A DNA stretch of 64,000 nt. Origin: Maricaulaceae bacterium EIL42A08 (GTDB taxonomy: Bacteria; Pseudomonadota; Alphaproteobacteria; Caulobacterales; Maricaulaceae). Below the pieces are notes generated by a model that had not been told where the DNA came from, made no database searches, and saw only the letters and a program-made list of their open reading frames with translations. The stretch lies in NCBI GenBank assembly GCA_024178355.1, contig JAMZNZ010000002.1, positions 62,001-126,000 of the forward strand. The letters are read 5' to 3'. The translations under genes and the position numbers were made by a program. This document shows positions 61,953 to 64,000 of this stretch, one piece after another. The first letter of the stretch is position 1. Each line of letters opens with the position of its first letter.

Positions 61953-62374
61953 ATGCGGGCTTTGATAACGTGTATCTTTGTCCTGTTGGGCACTGTCCTG
62001 GCGGTCCCATATGCCGTTGCCCAATCCAACGCTGCTGCTCCCGCTGAACGCGTGTACACCGTCTCGGGCAGCGGGCAAGCGTTGAAGTCGATACCTCAGG
62101 CAGACACCATCGCCGCGAATCCGGCTCGGAGTATACCGACCAAATTCGTCTCGACCTCGTCATTTCTGAGGTCGATGAAAGCTGGTTTGATCAACAGGGA
62201 CTGGAAAAGTCGACCTCATCTTGCACCATAGATACCATTGATGCGCCGAAGGCGAGTATGGGCTCGTCTATGCTCCTGCAGGCGGGGGGCGACTGTTGCG
62301 ATAACGGCTGCATCCGCTGCTGTGGCGGTTGTTGTTCTGACTCGGCGAACTGTCGAGCAGGGTGCTGCCCCTAA
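61953..62374 (+). pseudogene. cysteine-rich secreted protein, probably split by a frameshift
   Basis: A signal peptide (MRALITCIFVLLGTVLAVPY) starts at ATG 61953, with GGAG nine bases upstream, and runs as far as VYTVSGSGQA near 62080. Its frame then loses sense and stops at 62231. A second frame, open from about 62048, continues plausibly as SVEVDTSGRHHRRE and YTDQIRLDLVISEVDESWFD, and ends in GGDCCDNGCIRCCGGCC and NCRAGCCP at 62374. The two frames are best joined by one base change near 62078. No known family is recognised. A sequencing error is possible. The end overlaps the M42 gene's stop codon. Confidence 0.6.
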
Positions 62375-63432
62375 AGCGCCAGTAGGGAGCGGGCGCAGGC
62401 AATCAGGGCGCGGGGCGTCGTGGACTCACGATTGGTGTGATAGTCGAACGACGGCAGCTGCAGCGTCGCGCCGGTATAGCGGCCCTTTGACTGGGCTGTG
62501 ATCTGGCCAAGCTCTGTCATGCCCATGGATTTTGGCACGTCGCCGCGCTTGGTCCGGCCATCATTTTCCCGCTCGATAAAGCTGTCTTTAAAGATGATCG
62601 GCGCGCGCGCTGCGCTCGCGGCTTTTTCAAGACGGCTCACCTGGTCGGCATTAAAGCTCGCAGTGGCATCGCGGCGGCGCAGGATCACGGCACCGGCCAG
62701 CGCGGCTGCGGCATCATCAAACGGGCTGGTGTCACAGACCACAAGGTCTGCGGCATCGCCCAGGTCGCTGGAATCAGCCCACTGAAGGAAATGGCTGGCG
62801 GACCGGCCGATTTCCTCTTCAGCGGTGAAGATGATTTTGCCGCCAAGGCCCAGCTCGGCTGCGATGCGCAGCGTGGCCAGTGTGACGGGATTGTCCAGCT
62901 GCCCGGCGATGAAGCCAGACTTGCTGCGCTCTAGCGAACGGGCAAAGGCAATCGGGGTGCCTGCGGGCAGGGTGGGCATGTCCTTCAGCTTGATCAGAGC
63001 GCGCCCGTTATCATCAAGCTCAGCACCTGTAATCTCGCCATAGGCGATGCGCCCGCCACTGATCCGGTCATAGGCAAAGACCTCTTCACCGGCATGGCGA
63101 GTGTTCAGCGATGCGACAAAGTTGGCGCTGGGCTTGGTGTCCTCGCCATATTTATCGTTCTTGACCGCATGGGCGGCGTAAACGGCTGCGCCATCATCGT
63201 CGATGACAGCCCCGTGGCGATCGGCGTGGGCGACATAAACCGGCCCGGGCTTTCCAAGGTCCACTACACACAGATTCTTCGGTCGCTCGGTCTTGAACCC
63301 AAGCGCGGTGAAGTCGCGGGCCAAATGATCCAGGAACGGCGTCTCGTGTCCCACCACGGCGGGAAAGTCGAGATACTCGCAGGTCTTGGCGAGGATCCGC
63401 GCCAGCAAATCTTGGTCGGTTAACGCAGTCAC
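62371..63432 (-). CDS. M42-like metallopeptidase
   Basis: A 353-residue M42/M20-type aminopeptidase. Metal ligands are suggested by VAHADRHGAV, TAEEEIGRSA (the catalytic and metal Glu pair) and VVCDTSPFDD, with a final His possibly in SFDYHTNRES. A dodecameric TET-type peptidase is typical for M42. The stop shares its place with the Cys-rich gene. It overlaps the ketosynthase gene upstream by ATGA (63429-63432), so the two are coupled. Confidence 0.87.
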   Translation of the reverse strand: MTALTDQDLLARILAKTCEYLDFPAVVGHETPFLDHLARDFTALGFKTERPKNLCVVDLGKPGPVYVAHADRHGAVIDDDGAAVYAAHAVKNDKYGEDTKPSANFVASLNTRHAGEEVFAYDRISGGRIAYGEITGAELDDNGRALIKLKDMPTLPAGTPIAFARSLERSKSGFIAGQLDNPVTLATLRIAAELGLGGKIIFTAEEEIGRSASHFLQWADSSDLGDAADLVVCDTSPFDDAAAALAGAVILRRRDATASFNADQVSRLEKAASAARAPIIFKDSFIERENDGRTKRGDVPKSMGMTELGQITAQSKGRYTGATLQLPSFDYHTNRESTTPRALIACARSLLAL

Positions 63433-64000
63433 GCGGGCAGTTTCTCCACAAAGACGGTGCCGGCTGAATAGCCTGCGCCGAACGAACAGATCACGCCTCG
63501 ATCGCCTGACTTAAGGTCGTCAGAATGCTTGTGAAAGGCGATGATCGATCCTGCTGAGGAGGTGTTGGCGTACTCATCCAGAATGGTCGGGGCGTCCTCG
63601 CCCCCGGCATCGCGGCCGAACACCTTCTTGGCGATCATGAGGTTCATGTTGATGTTGGCCTGGTGCAGCCAGACCCGTCGCATGTCATCGGCCTCAAGTT
63701 CTAGCTCGTCCATATGGCCGCGGATCATGTCCGACACCATTGGAACGACTTCCTTGAAGACCTTGCGGCCTTCCTGAACGAACAGCTTGTCGTCCTTAGG
63801 CGCACCGTTTTGGAGCGGCTTGTTGTCACCGGTCTGACGCTCAGCCCGGTTCAGGAAGCCGAAATTATTGCGGATATTGTTGGAGAATTTGGTCTTCAGC
63901 TTGGTGCCGAGGATCTTCCAGCCGCCATGGCCGAGGTCCTCACGCTCCAGAAGGATGGCCGTTGCCACATCACCGAAGATGAAATGGCTGTCGCGATCGC
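63429..64000 (-). CDS. beta-ketoacyl-ACP synthase III family protein, C-terminal part (runs off the window)
   Basis: The last 189 or so codons of a thiolase-fold ketosynthase. WLHQANINMNLMIAKKVFGR contains the catalytic His, and YANTSSAGSIIAFHKHSDDL the catalytic Asn; the catalytic Cys is outside the window. SFGAGYSAGTVFVEKLPA is the typical end. The long insert and NTSSAGSIIAFHKH are reminiscent of the StlD/DarB subgroup (dialkylresorcinol-type) rather than housekeeping FabH. Start not in the window. Coupled by ATGA to the M42 gene. Confidence 0.9.
   Translation of the reverse strand, partial: DRDSHFIFGDVATAILLEREDLGHGGWKILGTKLKTKFSNNIRNNFGFLNRAERQTGDNKPLQNGAPKDDKLFVQEGRKVFKEVVPMVSDMIRGHMDELELEADDMRRVWLHQANINMNLMIAKKVFGRDAGGEDAPTILDEYANTSSAGSIIAFHKHSDDLKSGDRGVICSFGAGYSAGTVFVEKLPA

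Noticed and set aside
62238-62501. A plus-strand frame (87 codons) over the Cys-rich gene and the M42 end
   Set aside because: It lacks a ribosome-binding site and is an alternative frame of the Cys-rich segment; the Cys-rich reading is better.

Overview
The window is a stretch of GC-rich alphaproteobacterial chromosome. It most resembles the Maricaulales/Hyphomonadaceae group (Maricaulis, Oceanicaulis and relatives), although no database search could be run. Three features point to Alphaproteobacteria: a circularly permuted two-piece tmRNA gene encoding the tag ANDNYAEEVALAA, the alphaproteobacterial form of the ClpXP adaptor SspB, and the alphaproteobacterial F1-ATPase inhibitor zeta subunit (DUF1476). 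Most of the window is housekeeping, with small accessory or decaying islets in between.

Layout. 1-10 kb: a minus-strand block of ppdK (cut by the window edge), glyS, a double-CDGSH protein, a glutathione transferase, an unknown gene translationally coupled to glyQ, then fumC, a stray RusA-like resolvase and several extragenic palindromic repeats. 9-11 kb: sspB, a hotdog thioesterase and an MFS transporter. 11-16.3 kb: a cytochrome P450, a lipoprotein divergent from a PadR-HAAS pair around a perfect 15-bp-arm palindrome, and a hybrid histidine kinase. 16.4-20.6 kb: two tandem secreted subtilases, one cut short by an in-frame TAG and the other carrying a 22-glycine linker. 20.8-23.4 kb: an islet with an orphan NDP-hexose 2,3-dehydratase-like protein and a family 2 glycosyltransferase, next to the permuted tmRNA gene. 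23.7-28.4 kb: a DUF3667 membrane protein, hflK-hflC and thyA-folA. 28.6-31.3 kb: a small VOC protein, RHS/YD-repeat remnants, a frameshifted membrane protein and a LysM-like lipoprotein.

31.5-40.5 kb: a GNAT-nitrilase fusion, then the proline group. proB is preceded by an attenuator-like hairpin that abuts its Shine-Dalgarno sequence, and it is divergent from proC-proA-putP. An MFS transporter and a small membrane protein upstream of dps follow. 40.6-49.6 kb: envelope genes tamA-tamB, a DegP-type protease and an orphan peptide-binding lipoprotein. 49.7-56.6 kb: the purine genes purC-purS-purQ-purL with a ParDE toxin-antitoxin cassette lodged between purS and purQ, then the zeta subunit, a DCC-family protein and purB. 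56.6-64 kb: an MFS transporter, thrC, a VOC protein that overlaps radC tail to tail, amt, a probably frameshifted cysteine-rich secreted protein, an M42-type peptidase and the end of a beta-ketoacyl-ACP synthase III gene.

No prophage, insertion sequence, CRISPR array or large biosynthetic cluster was seen. The most unusual points are the ParDE insertion in the pur operon, the proB leader, the orphan sugar 2,3-dehydratase beside ssrA, the PadR operator, the subtilase pair and the broken Cys-rich gene.
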